DNA of 64,000 bases, from assembly GCF_905120345.1 (NCBI RefSeq), contig NZ_CAJHOA010000001.1, forward strand, positions 620,001-684,000. The letters are read 5' to 3'. The notes under the pieces were generated by a model that saw only the letters and a program-made list of their open reading frames with translations, was not told where the DNA came from and did not search any database. A program made the position numbers and the translations under genes. Source of the stretch: Denitrificimonas caeni. GTDB taxonomy: Bacteria; Pseudomonadota; Gammaproteobacteria; Pseudomonadales; Pseudomonadaceae. This document shows, piece after piece, positions 17,297 to 26,932 of this stretch. Each line of letters opens with the position of its first letter. Positions within the stretch are counted from its first letter, which is position 1.

Positions 17297-17335
17297 AAAA
17301 AAAACAGGCGCAGTCCCAAAGAAATCTGCGCCTGT
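17297..17335 (-). terminator. Intrinsic terminator of the DUF2058 gene
   Basis: Perfect 10-bp stem (17304-17313 with 17326-17335, 12-nt loop) followed on the minus strand by eight U residues (17297-17304). It lies 20 bp after the DUF2058 stop codon and may also impede plus-strand transcription from the MFS gene. Confidence 0.9.
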
Positions 17336-17355
17336 GGCTTATTGCTTATCCAAAC

Positions 17356-17895
17356 TTACCACATTAAGTCATCAGGAATTTGATACGCCGCATACGGATC
17401 ATCTTCGCTGACGTCTTCACTCGCCACATTGAGCAAGACAATACGACGCTCATCACGCTCTTGAATTTTCAACGCGACATCACGAGGAATAATTTCATAG
17501 CCACCGCCATGCTTGACAATGGCTAAGCTGCCACTGCTGAGTTTATTGCGTACCATATCGTTGACGGCAATACGCTTCACTTTTTTATGATCAACAAAGT
17601 TGTAATAGTCTTCGCTGTCTAACTTAGGCAAACGTGAACCTTCAATCAGTTGACGAATTTGCGCAACAAAGGCTTTACGCTCAACTTTCTCTTGCTGCTC
17701 ACGATTGAGCTCTTGATCGCGTTGCTGCTTTTCAGCCATAGCTTTTAAAGCGGCTTGACGCTGGCTGTCATCTATTTCAACCGCACCTTTTTTCTCAAGG
17801 CGTTGTTGTCTTTTTTGCTCTTTACCCGCCTGCTTGGCTTGTTTCTCATTGACCAGTCCGGCTTTAAGCATTTGATCGCGCAAAGATAAACTCAT
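17356..17895 (-). CDS. DUF2058 domain protein (YaiL family)
   Basis: A 179-residue cytoplasmic protein beginning SLRDQMLKAGLVNEKQAKQ, followed by a highly charged KEQKRQQRLEKK region (coiled coil, about 20-90) and a C-terminal YYNFVDHKKVKRIAVND globular part. This is the YaiL/DUF2058 family, conserved in gammaproteobacteria and associated with nucleoid or RNA in some studies, with no settled role. It ends in a strong intrinsic terminator and is 57 bp downstream of mazG, so it may be transcribed with msbA-mazG. Confidence 0.85.
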   Translation of the reverse strand: MSLSLRDQMLKAGLVNEKQAKQAGKEQKRQQRLEKKGAVEIDDSQRQAALKAMAEKQQRDQELNREQQEKVERKAFVAQIRQLIEGSRLPKLDSEDYYNFVDHKKVKRIAVNDMVRNKLSSGSLAIVKHGGGYEIIPRDVALKIQERDERRIVLLNVASEDVSEDDPYAAYQIPDDLMW

Positions 17896-17952
17896 GTGAT
17901 TCTAAACCTGTCTTTAATCATTTAAAAAAACACAGCACGCTCACCACCGCGA

Positions 17953-18792
17953 TTATTGCGGCTTGCTCAGCGCCTGTTTAGCTACGTTCCATAAGGCGTC
18001 TAAGTGCGCCTCTGTACAATCACTGATCGACACACCCAGCTCTTGGGTCTGCTGCTCAACATGCTGTAAACGCTGAGCAAATTTAATATTAGCCGCACGC
18101 AATGCAGTTTCTGGGTTGATATTTAAATGCCGTGCAACATTGACCGTGGCAAACAATAAATCACCCAGCTCTTCACTGATAGCAGCGTGTTCGCCACTGA
18201 CAATCGCCTCGCGCACTTCTTGCAATTCTTCGCTGACTTTATCCAGCACTGGCGGCAAACTGCTCCAGTCAAAACCTACATTTGAAGCACGCTTTTGGAT
18301 TTTCAGTGCGCGACTTAATGCTGGCATATTCAGTGGAATATCGGCCAAGGCGCTGACGGTTTGCTCAGGCTCAGCCTGCTCAACACGCTCTTGTTGCTTA
18401 ATCTCCTCCCAGCGCTCTTTAATCTGCTCAGTGTTGACACCCGAGGCTTGCACTGCGCCATATAACTGGCCATCAGCAAACACATGTGGATGCCGACGCA
18501 CCAGTTTTTCGGTAATGCTATGCACTACCGTAGAGAAGTCAAACAACTGCTGTTCATCACCCAGTTGGCTGTAATACACCACTTGAAACAGTAGATCACC
18601 TAACTCACTGGGCAGATGAGTAAAATCCTCACGCTCAATCGCATCCGCGACTTCATAGGCCTCTTCAAGGGTGTGCGGCACGATGCTGGCAAAGTCTTGC
18701 TGTAAGTCCCATGGGCAACCACCTTCTGGATCACGTAAGCGCGCCATCAAATACAGCAAATCGCTTAACTGGTAAGTCGTTGTAGCACTCAT
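17953..18792 (-). CDS. mazG: Nucleoside triphosphate pyrophosphohydrolase MazG
   Basis: MazG hydrolyses (d)NTPs to the monophosphate and pyrophosphate and limits aberrant nucleotides. The 279-residue protein has two MazG repeats: the N-terminal GCPWDLQQDFASIVPHTLEE with EAYEVADAIE and ELGDLLFQVVYYSQ, and the second with KVSEELQEVREAI and EELGDLLFATVNVARHL, both keeping the acidic metal-binding ExxE...ExxD pattern. It overlaps the end of msbA by 4 bp (ATGA). It is about 15 residues longer than E. coli MazG (263). Confidence 0.93.
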   Translation of the reverse strand: MSATTTYQLSDLLYLMARLRDPEGGCPWDLQQDFASIVPHTLEEAYEVADAIEREDFTHLPSELGDLLFQVVYYSQLGDEQQLFDFSTVVHSITEKLVRRHPHVFADGQLYGAVQASGVNTEQIKERWEEIKQQERVEQAEPEQTVSALADIPLNMPALSRALKIQKRASNVGFDWSSLPPVLDKVSEELQEVREAIVSGEHAAISEELGDLLFATVNVARHLNINPETALRAANIKFAQRLQHVEQQTQELGVSISDCTEAHLDALWNVAKQALSKPQ

Positions 18793-20600
18793 GCCTCAGT
18801 CTCCTGCGCGGGATCTAGCTCTTGAAACTGAGTCGCATGTAAACGGCTGTAATAACCTTTTTGCGCCAGCAGTTCCTTGTGATTACCACGCTCAACAATG
18901 CGCCCTTGATCCATCACTAAAATCAAATCTGCTTTTTCGATGGTCGATAAACGGTGGGCAATCACGATAGTGGTGCGGCCTTGTACCGCATGATCTAAAG
19001 CGGCCTGAATATGACGCTCCGACTCAGTATCTAAAGCCGAGGTCGCCTCATCGAGAATCAATAGCGGCGCATTCTTTAACAACGCTCGAGCAATGGCTAA
19101 GCGCTGACGCTGGCCACCGGATAGCAACACACCATTTTCGCCGACCAAGGTGTCATAACCCAGCGGCATACGCTCAATAAACTCAGCAGCATAGGCCGCT
19201 TCAGCAGCTACTTTAATCTCATCCAAAGAGGCATCAGCGAGATCACCATAGGCAATATTTTTTGCAACAGAGTCATTAAACAACGACACCTGCTGCGTCA
19301 CTAAAGCCATATGACGGCGCAAGTTAGCTAAGGTAAAGGTTTCAATCGCTATACCATCCAGCAAAATCTGACCCTGCTGGTGCTCATAAAAACGCGGAAT
19401 CAAGTTGGCTAAGGTCGATTTACCACTGCCTGAACGTCCAACTAAAGCCACCATCTGCCCTTTTTCCGCAGTAAAACTGATGTTTTGTAGCACGGGTGCT
19501 GCAGTGTTGGGGTAGGTAAAAGACAGGTCGCGTACTTCCAGCTTTCCGTCAATCTGTGTCAATTCGCGGCGACCACAATCGTTTTCTGGCTCTTCATCCA
19601 ATTGTTCAAAAATACTTTCTGCGCCTGACACACCTTTTTGGATGGTTGAACTGACTTCAGACAACTGACGAATGGGCTTAGGCAATAATCCGGCTAAAGT
19701 AATGTAAGCCACCAGATCACCCGGCGACGAATCACCTCGCAGCAGCAACACTAAAAACAGTAACACCGACATCGCTGAGTAAATCACCAACTGCAGCGAC
19801 GGCGTATACACCGCATTAGTCTTAATCATGCGCAGTTGTTTGTCGGTATTGCTGCTACTGGATTGTAAAAAACGCGACTGCTCGTAACGCTCGCCACCAA
19901 AGCTGCGTACCACACGGTAATTTTGAATAGTTTCTGAAGCGACATGCGTGACATCGCCCATTGCCACTTGAATCTTTTTACTTTGCTTACGGAATTTCTT
20001 ACTGGTACTGCTGACCATTAAGGCAATAATCGGCAGGATAGCGACCATCACCAAGGTTAATTTCCAGTTCATCCACAACAAAGTGCAGAACAAGAACACT
20101 ACGGTCATGCCTTCACGAACTATCACTTTCACCGCATCAGTTGCAGCGCCAGTCACCATGGTGACGTTATAAGTAATGCGCGAGATTAAGTGGCCAGAGT
20201 TGTTATTGTCAAAATAGCGGTTGGGCAAAGTCAGTAAATTATTAAACAGCTGTACACGCAGATCATGCACCAAACCTAAAGAGACCTTGGCCAGATAAAA
20301 GTTACCTAAAAACGAACCGATCCCTTGCCACAACGCAATGATGACAATCAGTAAAGGTACAGCCTGCAATAAACGCACATCAGCCAGCCAGGGGATATTC
20401 GGAAACAGCACCGCATCAGGATTGGCTAAACCATCGACAAAGTACTTCAACACATAACCGAGCATTGGCGAGGTTGAGGCAAAGATCAAAAAGCCGATAA
20501 TACTGATGATAAACATGCCGATGTAGGGTTTGATATAACCCAACAAGCGCAAATAAATTTTCACCCCAGAGGTACTGGCACTCTGTTGTTCTGTACTCAT
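18789..20600 (-). CDS. msbA: Lipid A export ATP-binding/permease protein MsbA
   Basis: A 603-residue ABC half-transporter that flips lipid A-core across the inner membrane as a homodimer. It has six transmembrane helices (about 25-310), then an ATPase domain with Walker A GRSGSGKST (388-396), signature LSGGQRQR and Walker B PLLILDEATSALD. ATG 20600 (MSTEQQ) is preferred to a TTG nine bases upstream; the ribosome-binding site is weak. Overlap with mazG suggests co-translation. A different lipid exporter of the same ABCB family cannot be excluded entirely, but the fit is good. Confidence 0.9.
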   Translation of the reverse strand: MSTEQQSASTSGVKIYLRLLGYIKPYIGMFIISIIGFLIFASTSPMLGYVLKYFVDGLANPDAVLFPNIPWLADVRLLQAVPLLIVIIALWQGIGSFLGNFYLAKVSLGLVHDLRVQLFNNLLTLPNRYFDNNNSGHLISRITYNVTMVTGAATDAVKVIVREGMTVVFLFCTLLWMNWKLTLVMVAILPIIALMVSSTSKKFRKQSKKIQVAMGDVTHVASETIQNYRVVRSFGGERYEQSRFLQSSSSNTDKQLRMIKTNAVYTPSLQLVIYSAMSVLLFLVLLLRGDSSPGDLVAYITLAGLLPKPIRQLSEVSSTIQKGVSGAESIFEQLDEEPENDCGRRELTQIDGKLEVRDLSFTYPNTAAPVLQNISFTAEKGQMVALVGRSGSGKSTLANLIPRFYEHQQGQILLDGIAIETFTLANLRRHMALVTQQVSLFNDSVAKNIAYGDLADASLDEIKVAAEAAYAAEFIERMPLGYDTLVGENGVLLSGGQRQRLAIARALLKNAPLLILDEATSALDTESERHIQAALDHAVQGRTTIVIAHRLSTIEKADLILVMDQGRIVERGNHKELLAQKGYYSRLHATQFQELDPAQETEA

Positions 20601-20658
20601 GAATTTCAATTCTCAATAATGGACTGCGAACTTTAACAGATATGCAGCCACTGAATGG

Positions 20659-21363
20659 CTACCAGCCCAACGCTTCCTTCAAGAAAGGAATGGTCAGCTT
20701 ACGCTGCGCTTGCAAGGAAGCGCGATCCAGTTGCTCTAAGGTGTCAAATAACACAGTCATACTGCGCACCGAGCGCGCTAAGATAAACCGTCCAACATCA
20801 TCGGGTAACTGTAAGCCGCGACGCGAAGCGCGTAACTGTAAAGCACGTAATTTATCATCATCACTGAGCTCATGCAGCTGGAACACCAGCGCTAAGCTTA
20901 AGCGTGACTGTAAATCAGGCAGCTTAATGTCTAATTTACGCGGTGCGGCATCCGCGGCAATCAATAGCTGTTTACCGGCATCACGCATCCGATTAAAGGC
21001 ATGAAACAGCGCTTCTTCCCAGTGCGGCTGGCCCAGTACTGCCTGCAGATCATCCAGACAGACCAAATCGCAGAATTCAACATTATCCAGTAACTGCGGA
21101 CCATGCTCGACAAGATCGGCCAAGGGCAAATACAACGCACGCCCACCACGCTCCTCAACACGCAAACAGGCCGCCTGCAATAAGTGACTGCGCCCGACTC
21201 CTGCGCCACCCCAGATATACAGCACACCATCCATCCACTGATCTTCTGCTTCACAGGCATGTTCGACATAGCCTAAAGTCACCGCATTGGCGCCGGGATA
21301 ATAATTGGCAAAGGTCGCATCATCGCGCAGACGCATGCCCAGTGATAGTTGGGTGGGTTTCAT
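20659..21363 (-). CDS. hda: DnaA regulatory inactivator Hda
   Basis: A DnaA-related AAA+ protein of 234 residues that, with the DNA-loaded beta clamp, stimulates ATP hydrolysis by DnaA and prevents over-initiation. It starts with a clamp-binding-like MKPTQLSLGMRL, then Walker A WGGAGVGRSHLLQ and Walker B LVCLDDLQAV, and lacks the DnaA DNA-binding domain IV. Its start codon overlaps the stop of perM (ATGA). The gene order DUF2066, perM, hda is that of other pseudomonads. Confidence 0.93.
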   Translation of the reverse strand: MKPTQLSLGMRLRDDATFANYYPGANAVTLGYVEHACEAEDQWMDGVLYIWGGAGVGRSHLLQAACLRVEERGGRALYLPLADLVEHGPQLLDNVEFCDLVCLDDLQAVLGQPHWEEALFHAFNRMRDAGKQLLIAADAAPRKLDIKLPDLQSRLSLALVFQLHELSDDDKLRALQLRASRRGLQLPDDVGRFILARSVRSMTVLFDTLEQLDRASLQAQRKLTIPFLKEALGW

Positions 21364-22499
21364 ATCGACTCATTTATAGACTGATCACAGACTACTGTCT
21401 GCTCAACCTGATTAGGATGAACGGGCGCGCTACTCTCACTTGGCTGCCCATACATATTCGATTCTTTATACTGCTCATGCAGATGTCTGAGCAAAACCAT
21501 AATCACTGCTGCCACCGGTAGCGCCAGCAGGACACCAGTAAAGCCAAACAACTGACCACCAGCTAAGATTGCAAAAATTACTGCAACCGGATGCAAACCA
21601 ATGCGGTCACCCACCAATAAAGGTGTTAACAACATCCCTTCCAGTAACTGACCGACACTAAACACGACTACGATGCCAAGTAGCGGATACAGGTCTATAC
21701 CAAACTGGAATAGACCTGCCATCAAGGCTGCAGTAATACCTACCGCAAAGCCCATATAAGGCACCAAGCTGGCCAGTCCTGCCAGCAAGCCAATCAGTAA
21801 GCCTAACTCTAAACCAAGCGCCATTAAGCCAACGGCATAAACGATACCTAACGCGAGCATCACCAGCAGCTGGCCACGCATAAAGGCACCCAGTACTTCA
21901 TGGCATTCAGCAATCAACTGTACAGTGGTCGCTTCTTTTTTCCGTGGTAACAAACCGCGTAGTTTAGCCACTAAGCCATCCCAATCTCGCAGCAAGTAAA
22001 AGGTCACCACCGGAATCAGCAGCATATTAGCCAGCCAGCCTAAAAAAGCCAAACCAGAAGCAGTCGCCTGACTGAGCAACAGCTGGGCAAAGTCGGTAGT
22101 TTTACCAATATTATCACTAAACAATTCTTTAACTTTATTCAAGCTACTGGCATCAGCATTAATGCCCAGCTGCGCTTGCAACCAAGGCACAACGCTGCCC
22201 TGCAACCAATCTATGAGCTGCGGGGTGAGCTCATAGAGACTGACCAACTGCCGACCAATCATCGGCACCAATACCAAGAGCAATATCAGCACAATCAAAC
22301 TGAGCAGGACAAAGACTAAGATCACCCCCCACGTGCGGGAAAACTTATGGCGCTCTAAAAAGTCGACAATAGGGTCGCCCATATAAGCCAGCAAAATACT
22401 GACCAGAAACGGCGTAAGAATGGGCAGCAGCTGATAGAACGTCAGCAACACCAGGCCGAGCACCGCAAGCAGTAACCAACTTTTAAGGTTTTGTGCCAT
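21360..22499 (-). CDS. perM: AI-2E family transporter/permease (PerM-like)
   Basis: A 379-residue inner-membrane protein of the AI-2E exporter superfamily (PerM/YdiK type) with an N-terminal pair of hydrophobic helices, the central amphipathic region, and a C-terminal block with LGLLIGLLAGLASLVPYMG, LLEGMLLTPLLVGDRIGLHP and a terminal GFTGVLLALPVAAV. Substrates are known only for a few members (AI-2, Na+/H+). Co-transcribed with hda and 18 bp downstream of the DUF2066 gene. The last 35 residues are hydrophilic and poorly conserved. Confidence 0.85.
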   Translation of the reverse strand: MAQNLKSWLLLAVLGLVLLTFYQLLPILTPFLVSILLAYMGDPIVDFLERHKFSRTWGVILVFVLLSLIVLILLLVLVPMIGRQLVSLYELTPQLIDWLQGSVVPWLQAQLGINADASSLNKVKELFSDNIGKTTDFAQLLLSQATASGLAFLGWLANMLLIPVVTFYLLRDWDGLVAKLRGLLPRKKEATTVQLIAECHEVLGAFMRGQLLVMLALGIVYAVGLMALGLELGLLIGLLAGLASLVPYMGFAVGITAALMAGLFQFGIDLYPLLGIVVVFSVGQLLEGMLLTPLLVGDRIGLHPVAVIFAILAGGQLFGFTGVLLALPVAAVIMVLLRHLHEQYKESNMYGQPSESSAPVHPNQVEQTVVCDQSINESI

Positions 22500-22517
22500 A
22501 GTCTGTGGTCTCGATGA

Positions 22518-23558
22518 TTACCAACTGAAATACAGAGTTTGAGTGTCTGCTTGAGCTTTAGTCAAAGCACTCGTCTGTGCCATTGTTACGTCGTCTACAC
22601 TGATCTCTTGCGCGGGCGGCGGTGCACTTTGTTCTTGTAAATGCCCCAAAGCCAGCTGTGCGCGTACGTGCTCAACTGTGCTGCGCATCGACCACTGTGC
22701 AGAGTCATCACTCACTCTCTGCAGCTGCGCAGCAAAAGGCTCTAACAAGCGCTCCACTAAAACAAAGCGCTCTAAATCAACACCGGACACTTGCACGATT
22801 AACGACTCACCTTGGCCGGGCTTAATTGCAAAACGCTGAGCTAAACGTTGATTGACTTGAGCAAAGACATCGCGAGCCACGGCTGACTGGCTATCGGCAC
22901 TGACTTGCCCTTGTTGCTGCTCATCGCCAACCCACAACTGCCATTGTGCATGCAACGTCTCACCGTCAAGCTGTTGCTGAACAATCACCACAACATCCGC
23001 GTTATAGCGCTCAGCTGACTCAAGAATCTGCTCACTGTTGTCCAACGCATCAGCAGTGACTAATAACTGCTCGTCTAAATCGCCTAAAGGCATACGCGCC
23101 GGTACACCATAATACCGTGCAGCACTATAGAACTCTTCTGTGCCCGGCTGTCCATCACTGATTAATCGCGTGCCTTGTAGGTCCTCCACCAACCACCAAG
23201 CAAGCACCATTGGCCGGTTACTGCCCCAAATCGGTAAGTGTGCCTCACGCAGAGCGGACTGCACACTCTGCGGGTCGAAACTAACAATAAGTGTATTACC
23301 CTCGTAACCATAGCGACTGATCAGCGATTGCGGATCAGCACGATACTCAGCCAGTTGCGGTGACTGTGCAGCATCGGCTGTCCCGGTTAAACGCTGTACT
23401 AAGGTGGCAAAAGCCTGTTGCAAACCAGCATCACGCATTTCACTTTCTTGGCTGTCCAATTCTTCACGGACTTGGTATAAACCCGCCACTGACTCTGCAT
23501 TAGCAGTGACCGTTACAAAAGCTACTAGTACGGCAACCATGCCTATAAAAAATCGCAT
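22518..23558 (-). CDS. DUF2066 exported protein
   Basis: A 346-residue protein with an N-terminal signal peptide (MRFFIGMVAVLVAFVTVTANA). The remainder has the DUF2066 pattern: VAGLYQVREELDSQ, FATLVQRLTG, SQPMVLAWWLVED-like and VVIVQQQLDG segments. Function unknown. ATG 23558, with GAGAG upstream, is chosen over a non-ATG extension to 23591. First gene of the DUF2066-perM-hda operon. In P. aeruginosa and relatives the gene diverges from purM; here an EamA transporter gene lies upstream and purM is 6.7 kb away. Confidence 0.8.
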   Translation of the reverse strand: MRFFIGMVAVLVAFVTVTANAESVAGLYQVREELDSQESEMRDAGLQQAFATLVQRLTGTADAAQSPQLAEYRADPQSLISRYGYEGNTLIVSFDPQSVQSALREAHLPIWGSNRPMVLAWWLVEDLQGTRLISDGQPGTEEFYSAARYYGVPARMPLGDLDEQLLVTADALDNSEQILESAERYNADVVVIVQQQLDGETLHAQWQLWVGDEQQQGQVSADSQSAVARDVFAQVNQRLAQRFAIKPGQGESLIVQVSGVDLERFVLVERLLEPFAAQLQRVSDDSAQWSMRSTVEHVRAQLALGHLQEQSAPPPAQEISVDDVTMAQTSALTKAQADTQTLYFSW

Positions 23559-23706
23559 TTTTATTCTCTCTAAAACGACTAAACCCAGCAAAGTGCCTAC
23601 CTTAAACAGCCTGTGCCTTCACGGCAACCGCTTCTTGTCGCCACAGTCTAGCAGCAACAGCTATTTAACCCTTGCGCCATGGACAGATAACTCAATACGT
23701 TTACGT

Positions 23707-24645
23707 TTAAAGGCCACGCCGAGTGAGAATAGAACGCAAAACTTGCCAACGATTCACTAACAGCGCTAGAAATATCATCAGACAGCCTATCCATTGTAAA
23801 AGCAAAAGGCTTTCTGTAAACCATAGTGCCGCAAATAACGCCACCCAAATCGGCTCAAGGATCAACATCACCGCGCCACTGGTTTGTGTGGTTAAACTTT
23901 GCGCGTAAGTTTGCAACCAAAATCGTGCTGCTGTACCGATTAAGGCACTGGCCAATAACCAAGCAAACAAGGCCGGTGACCACTGCACCGCCGTGCTATC
24001 CCAAGGTTCAATCAGCAATGACACCAATAAGGTCACCAGACCGACAGAGGTTAGAGTAATGATAGTCAGCGCTAAAGAATCGACAGCGCTAAGTTCAGCG
24101 GCCGTCTGTCGGTGTGAGGCTTTGCGCACTGACACTGTGGCTGCGCGGGTGTTTAAAGTAAAAAAAACCGCCAGACCTACGGCTGCAATCAAATAAAACC
24201 CTTGTCCCCAACTGATGCTAAAGCCATGAGCTAACGACAAGAGCAACATACCCAGCAGAGCAACGGGTAAGGCTAACCAGGTACTACGCGGCATTGGTTC
24301 GGCAAAAAAAACGCGGGCGACAATAGGAACCAACAGCACACCTAAGCTGGTTAAAAATGCACCCTCGCCCATCGTCTCGCTATGCGCCAGGCCCAACACC
24401 CAGAACAGCATCGCCACACCAAACACGATACCGACACGCGCGCTGCGTACAATATGCTCACGGGTGAGTTGGCGTAGCTGTCGACTACCAATACAGGCTA
24501 AAAAAGCCGCAGCCAGTAAAAAGCGCAACCCCATAAAAAGCAGTGGCGGCATTAAGGCAATGGCTTCTTTAGAAAACATCCAGCTGATTGCCGCAATCAG
24601 CGTCACCACAATCAATAGCAGATCGGATTGAGTCGCCCGTTTCAT
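23707..24645 (-). CDS. EamA/DMT-superfamily transporter
   Basis: A 312-residue inner-membrane protein with ten predicted helices in two EamA repeats; typical segments are LLFMGLRFLLAAAFLACIG near the N terminus and AVMLILEPIWVALFAALWFTE in the second repeat. The family exports metabolites such as amino acids or their precursors; the substrate is unknown. It lies between zapE and DUF2066 with gaps of 46 and 148 bp, so it may be transcribed from the zapE side. Confidence 0.82.
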   Translation of the reverse strand: MKRATQSDLLLIVVTLIAAISWMFSKEAIALMPPLLFMGLRFLLAAAFLACIGSRQLRQLTREHIVRSARVGIVFGVAMLFWVLGLAHSETMGEGAFLTSLGVLLVPIVARVFFAEPMPRSTWLALPVALLGMLLLSLAHGFSISWGQGFYLIAAVGLAVFFTLNTRAATVSVRKASHRQTAAELSAVDSLALTIITLTSVGLVTLLVSLLIEPWDSTAVQWSPALFAWLLASALIGTAARFWLQTYAQSLTTQTSGAVMLILEPIWVALFAALWFTESLLLLQWIGCLMIFLALLVNRWQVLRSILTRRGL

Positions 24646-24691
24646 TGCTTCTGCTCTTATTGTAGTTATCGGTGCACAGCAGCATACACCA

Positions 24692-25783
24692 CTAGAATTT
24701 ATGCGGTCGCGCTAAAAATTCATGCGATTGCATTTCTAACAAGCGGCTTAAAGTGCGCTGAAACTCAAACTGCAAGCGATTACCGACATATAAATCTTTT
24801 AACGGCACTTCTGCAGAAATAATCAACTTGATGCTGCGATCGTAAAACTCATCGACCAAGTTAATAAAACGTCGCGCAATATCTTCATTGCCGGTATGCA
24901 TTTGCTCAACATTGGACAAAATCACCGCACTGTAAATTTTGCCCAGTTCAATATAGTCATTCTGACTGCGCGGGCCATCGCACAAAGCGCGAAAATCAAA
25001 CCAAGCCACATCATTACCGATTTTACGCGCAACAATGGTACGATTTTCAACGGTCAATGGCTCATTTTCAAGAATTTTACAGTTCTCTAACAAGAGACTG
25101 CGAAAACTCTTATCCAGCTCTTGCTCAACAGCGTCACTGAGTGGGTAGTGATACAGCTCAGCCTGCTCCAAGGCACGTAAACGGTAGTCAATGCCACTGT
25201 CAACGTTGACCACTTCGGTAAACTGTTTTAGTAAAGCAATGGCCGGCAAAAAGCGTGCGCGTTGCAGACCATCTTTATAGAGACCATCAGGCACAATATT
25301 CGAGGTAGCCACCAGACTGACACCGTTTTTAAACAACTCTTCCAGCAAGCCGGCTAAAATCATCGCATCGGTGATATCAGTAACAAAAAACTCATCAAAA
25401 CAGATCACTCGTGCTTCTTTAGCAAAGCGCTGAGCCACAATAACCAAAGGGTTTTTTTCACCCTCGAGGGTGCGCAACTCTTCATGCACGCGCTTCATAA
25501 AGCGGTGAAAGTGCGTACGCATTTTCTGTTCAAAGGGTAATGCATCGAAAAAAGTATCGACTAGATAGGTCTTACCGCGGCCCACACCACCCCAGAAATA
25601 CAGGCCTTTAATGGGCTGTACTGATTTTTTCCCCAACAAGCGACCAAACAGACCATTCGTTGGTGCCCCGGCCACTAAATCATCATAAAGACGTTGTAAA
25701 TGGCGCACGGCATTTTCTTGTGCAGCATCGCGGAAAAAATCAGCGCGCTGTAAATCTTTCTGATAGCTTTCAAGTGGTGTCAT
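24692..25783 (-). CDS. zapE: Cell division ATPase ZapE (AFG1-like)
   Basis: A 363-residue P-loop ATPase. Walker A is GGVGRGKTYLVD in LYFWGGVGRGKTYLVDTFF, Walker B is VICFDEFFVTDI, and the family-specific TSNIVPDGLYKDGLQR sensor region follows. ZapE is associated with the constricting Z ring in gammaproteobacteria; mitochondrial AFG1/LACE1 is the eukaryotic homologue. In many relatives it lies next to rplM-rpsI; here it is between the EamA transporter and lptG, another sign of local rearrangement. Confidence 0.92.
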   Translation of the reverse strand: MTPLESYQKDLQRADFFRDAAQENAVRHLQRLYDDLVAGAPTNGLFGRLLGKKSVQPIKGLYFWGGVGRGKTYLVDTFFDALPFEQKMRTHFHRFMKRVHEELRTLEGEKNPLVIVAQRFAKEARVICFDEFFVTDITDAMILAGLLEELFKNGVSLVATSNIVPDGLYKDGLQRARFLPAIALLKQFTEVVNVDSGIDYRLRALEQAELYHYPLSDAVEQELDKSFRSLLLENCKILENEPLTVENRTIVARKIGNDVAWFDFRALCDGPRSQNDYIELGKIYSAVILSNVEQMHTGNEDIARRFINLVDEFYDRSIKLIISAEVPLKDLYVGNRLQFEFQRTLSRLLEMQSHEFLARPHKF

Positions 25784-25870
25784 GATAAGTGTCGACCCGA
25801 CAGATAAAACGGGGCAACACTTTAACCACGCCGTCTACAATTGGCAATCATCCAGACGATATTTAAGCCT

Positions 25871-26932
25871 TTAGCCTGCCCTGCGTAACAACCAAAAACC
25901 AAAGCTGGCACAAATTAAGGCCGGTAAAGCAACTGCTACAATAGGAGAAAAACCAAAGACTAAACTGGCTGGACCGAGTAAATCTTGAGCAATACGAAAG
26001 ACAAAACCAACCACGACACCGGTAAACACACGCTGACCTAAGGTCACTGAACGCAGCGGACCAAAGACAAAAGAAATAGCCATCAGCACCAGCGCTGCAG
26101 TCACTAAAGGCTGTAAGACTTTGACCCAAAATGCTAGCCAATAGCTATTAGCATTTAAACCCTGCTCTTTTAGATAATGGGCATACTGCCATAATCCACT
26201 AATCGGCAAACTATCGGGTTCCATCACTACGGTATTGAGCAGTTGTGGACTTATTTCTACATCCCAACGCTCACTTGCAGCCTGCTTGACACGACTGCTA
26301 CGTTCCTGCAGTTCGGTATAAACAATATCTTCAAGCTGCCAATAGCCGTCTTGATAGAGACCCTGCTGAGCAAAGCTTGAGCGCAATAGACGCTGATCAG
26401 CATCGAACTCATAGCGCGTCACGCCAATCAGTTTGCCGCCCGGCTGCACCGCATTGACATGGATATACTCATTTCCTTGTCGATGCCATAAACCGTGTTT
26501 CGAGCTTTGTGCCTTGCCCACAGACTGCGCCAAGGAGCGATTGGCCTGCGCAATACTGGATGTCCACGGCGCTAAATACTCGCCAATCAACAAGCCGATA
26601 AGCATCAACACCAGCATCGGTTTCATCACCGCCCAGACAATTCGACGAATAGAGACTCCAGCAGCTCGAATCACCGTCAGCTCGCTGTTACTGGCCAGCG
26701 TACCCAAGCCCACTAAGCAGCCAATCAAGGCGGCCATCGGCAACATATCGTAAATACGTCGCGGTGCAGTCAAACCGACATAACTGGCCGCATCCCAGAT
26801 GCTATACGCCCCGCCAATATCATTGAGTTCATCAATAAAGGCGAACAATAAGGCCAAAGCAGTGATCACGCCCAACACCGCGATGATCGCTAAAAACACA
26901 CTGCTACCAATATACCGATCGAGCCTACGCAT
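25871..26932 (-). CDS. lptG: LPS export permease LptG
   Basis: One of two membrane subunits of the LptB2FG transporter that extracts lipopolysaccharide from the inner membrane. The 353-residue protein has the LptF/LptG fold: helices at the N terminus, a periplasmic jellyroll domain (about 125-255) and C-terminal helices with SFVFGPLRSVTLGQRV. ATG 26932 with AAGGAG directly upstream overlaps the lptF end by 8 bp; a GTG at 26953 is in frame but lacks support. Co-translated with lptF. Confidence 0.95.
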   Translation of the reverse strand: MRRLDRYIGSSVFLAIIAVLGVITALALLFAFIDELNDIGGAYSIWDAASYVGLTAPRRIYDMLPMAALIGCLVGLGTLASNSELTVIRAAGVSIRRIVWAVMKPMLVLMLIGLLIGEYLAPWTSSIAQANRSLAQSVGKAQSSKHGLWHRQGNEYIHVNAVQPGGKLIGVTRYEFDADQRLLRSSFAQQGLYQDGYWQLEDIVYTELQERSSRVKQAASERWDVEISPQLLNTVVMEPDSLPISGLWQYAHYLKEQGLNANSYWLAFWVKVLQPLVTAALVLMAISFVFGPLRSVTLGQRVFTGVVVGFVFRIAQDLLGPASLVFGFSPIVAVALPALICASFGFWLLRRAG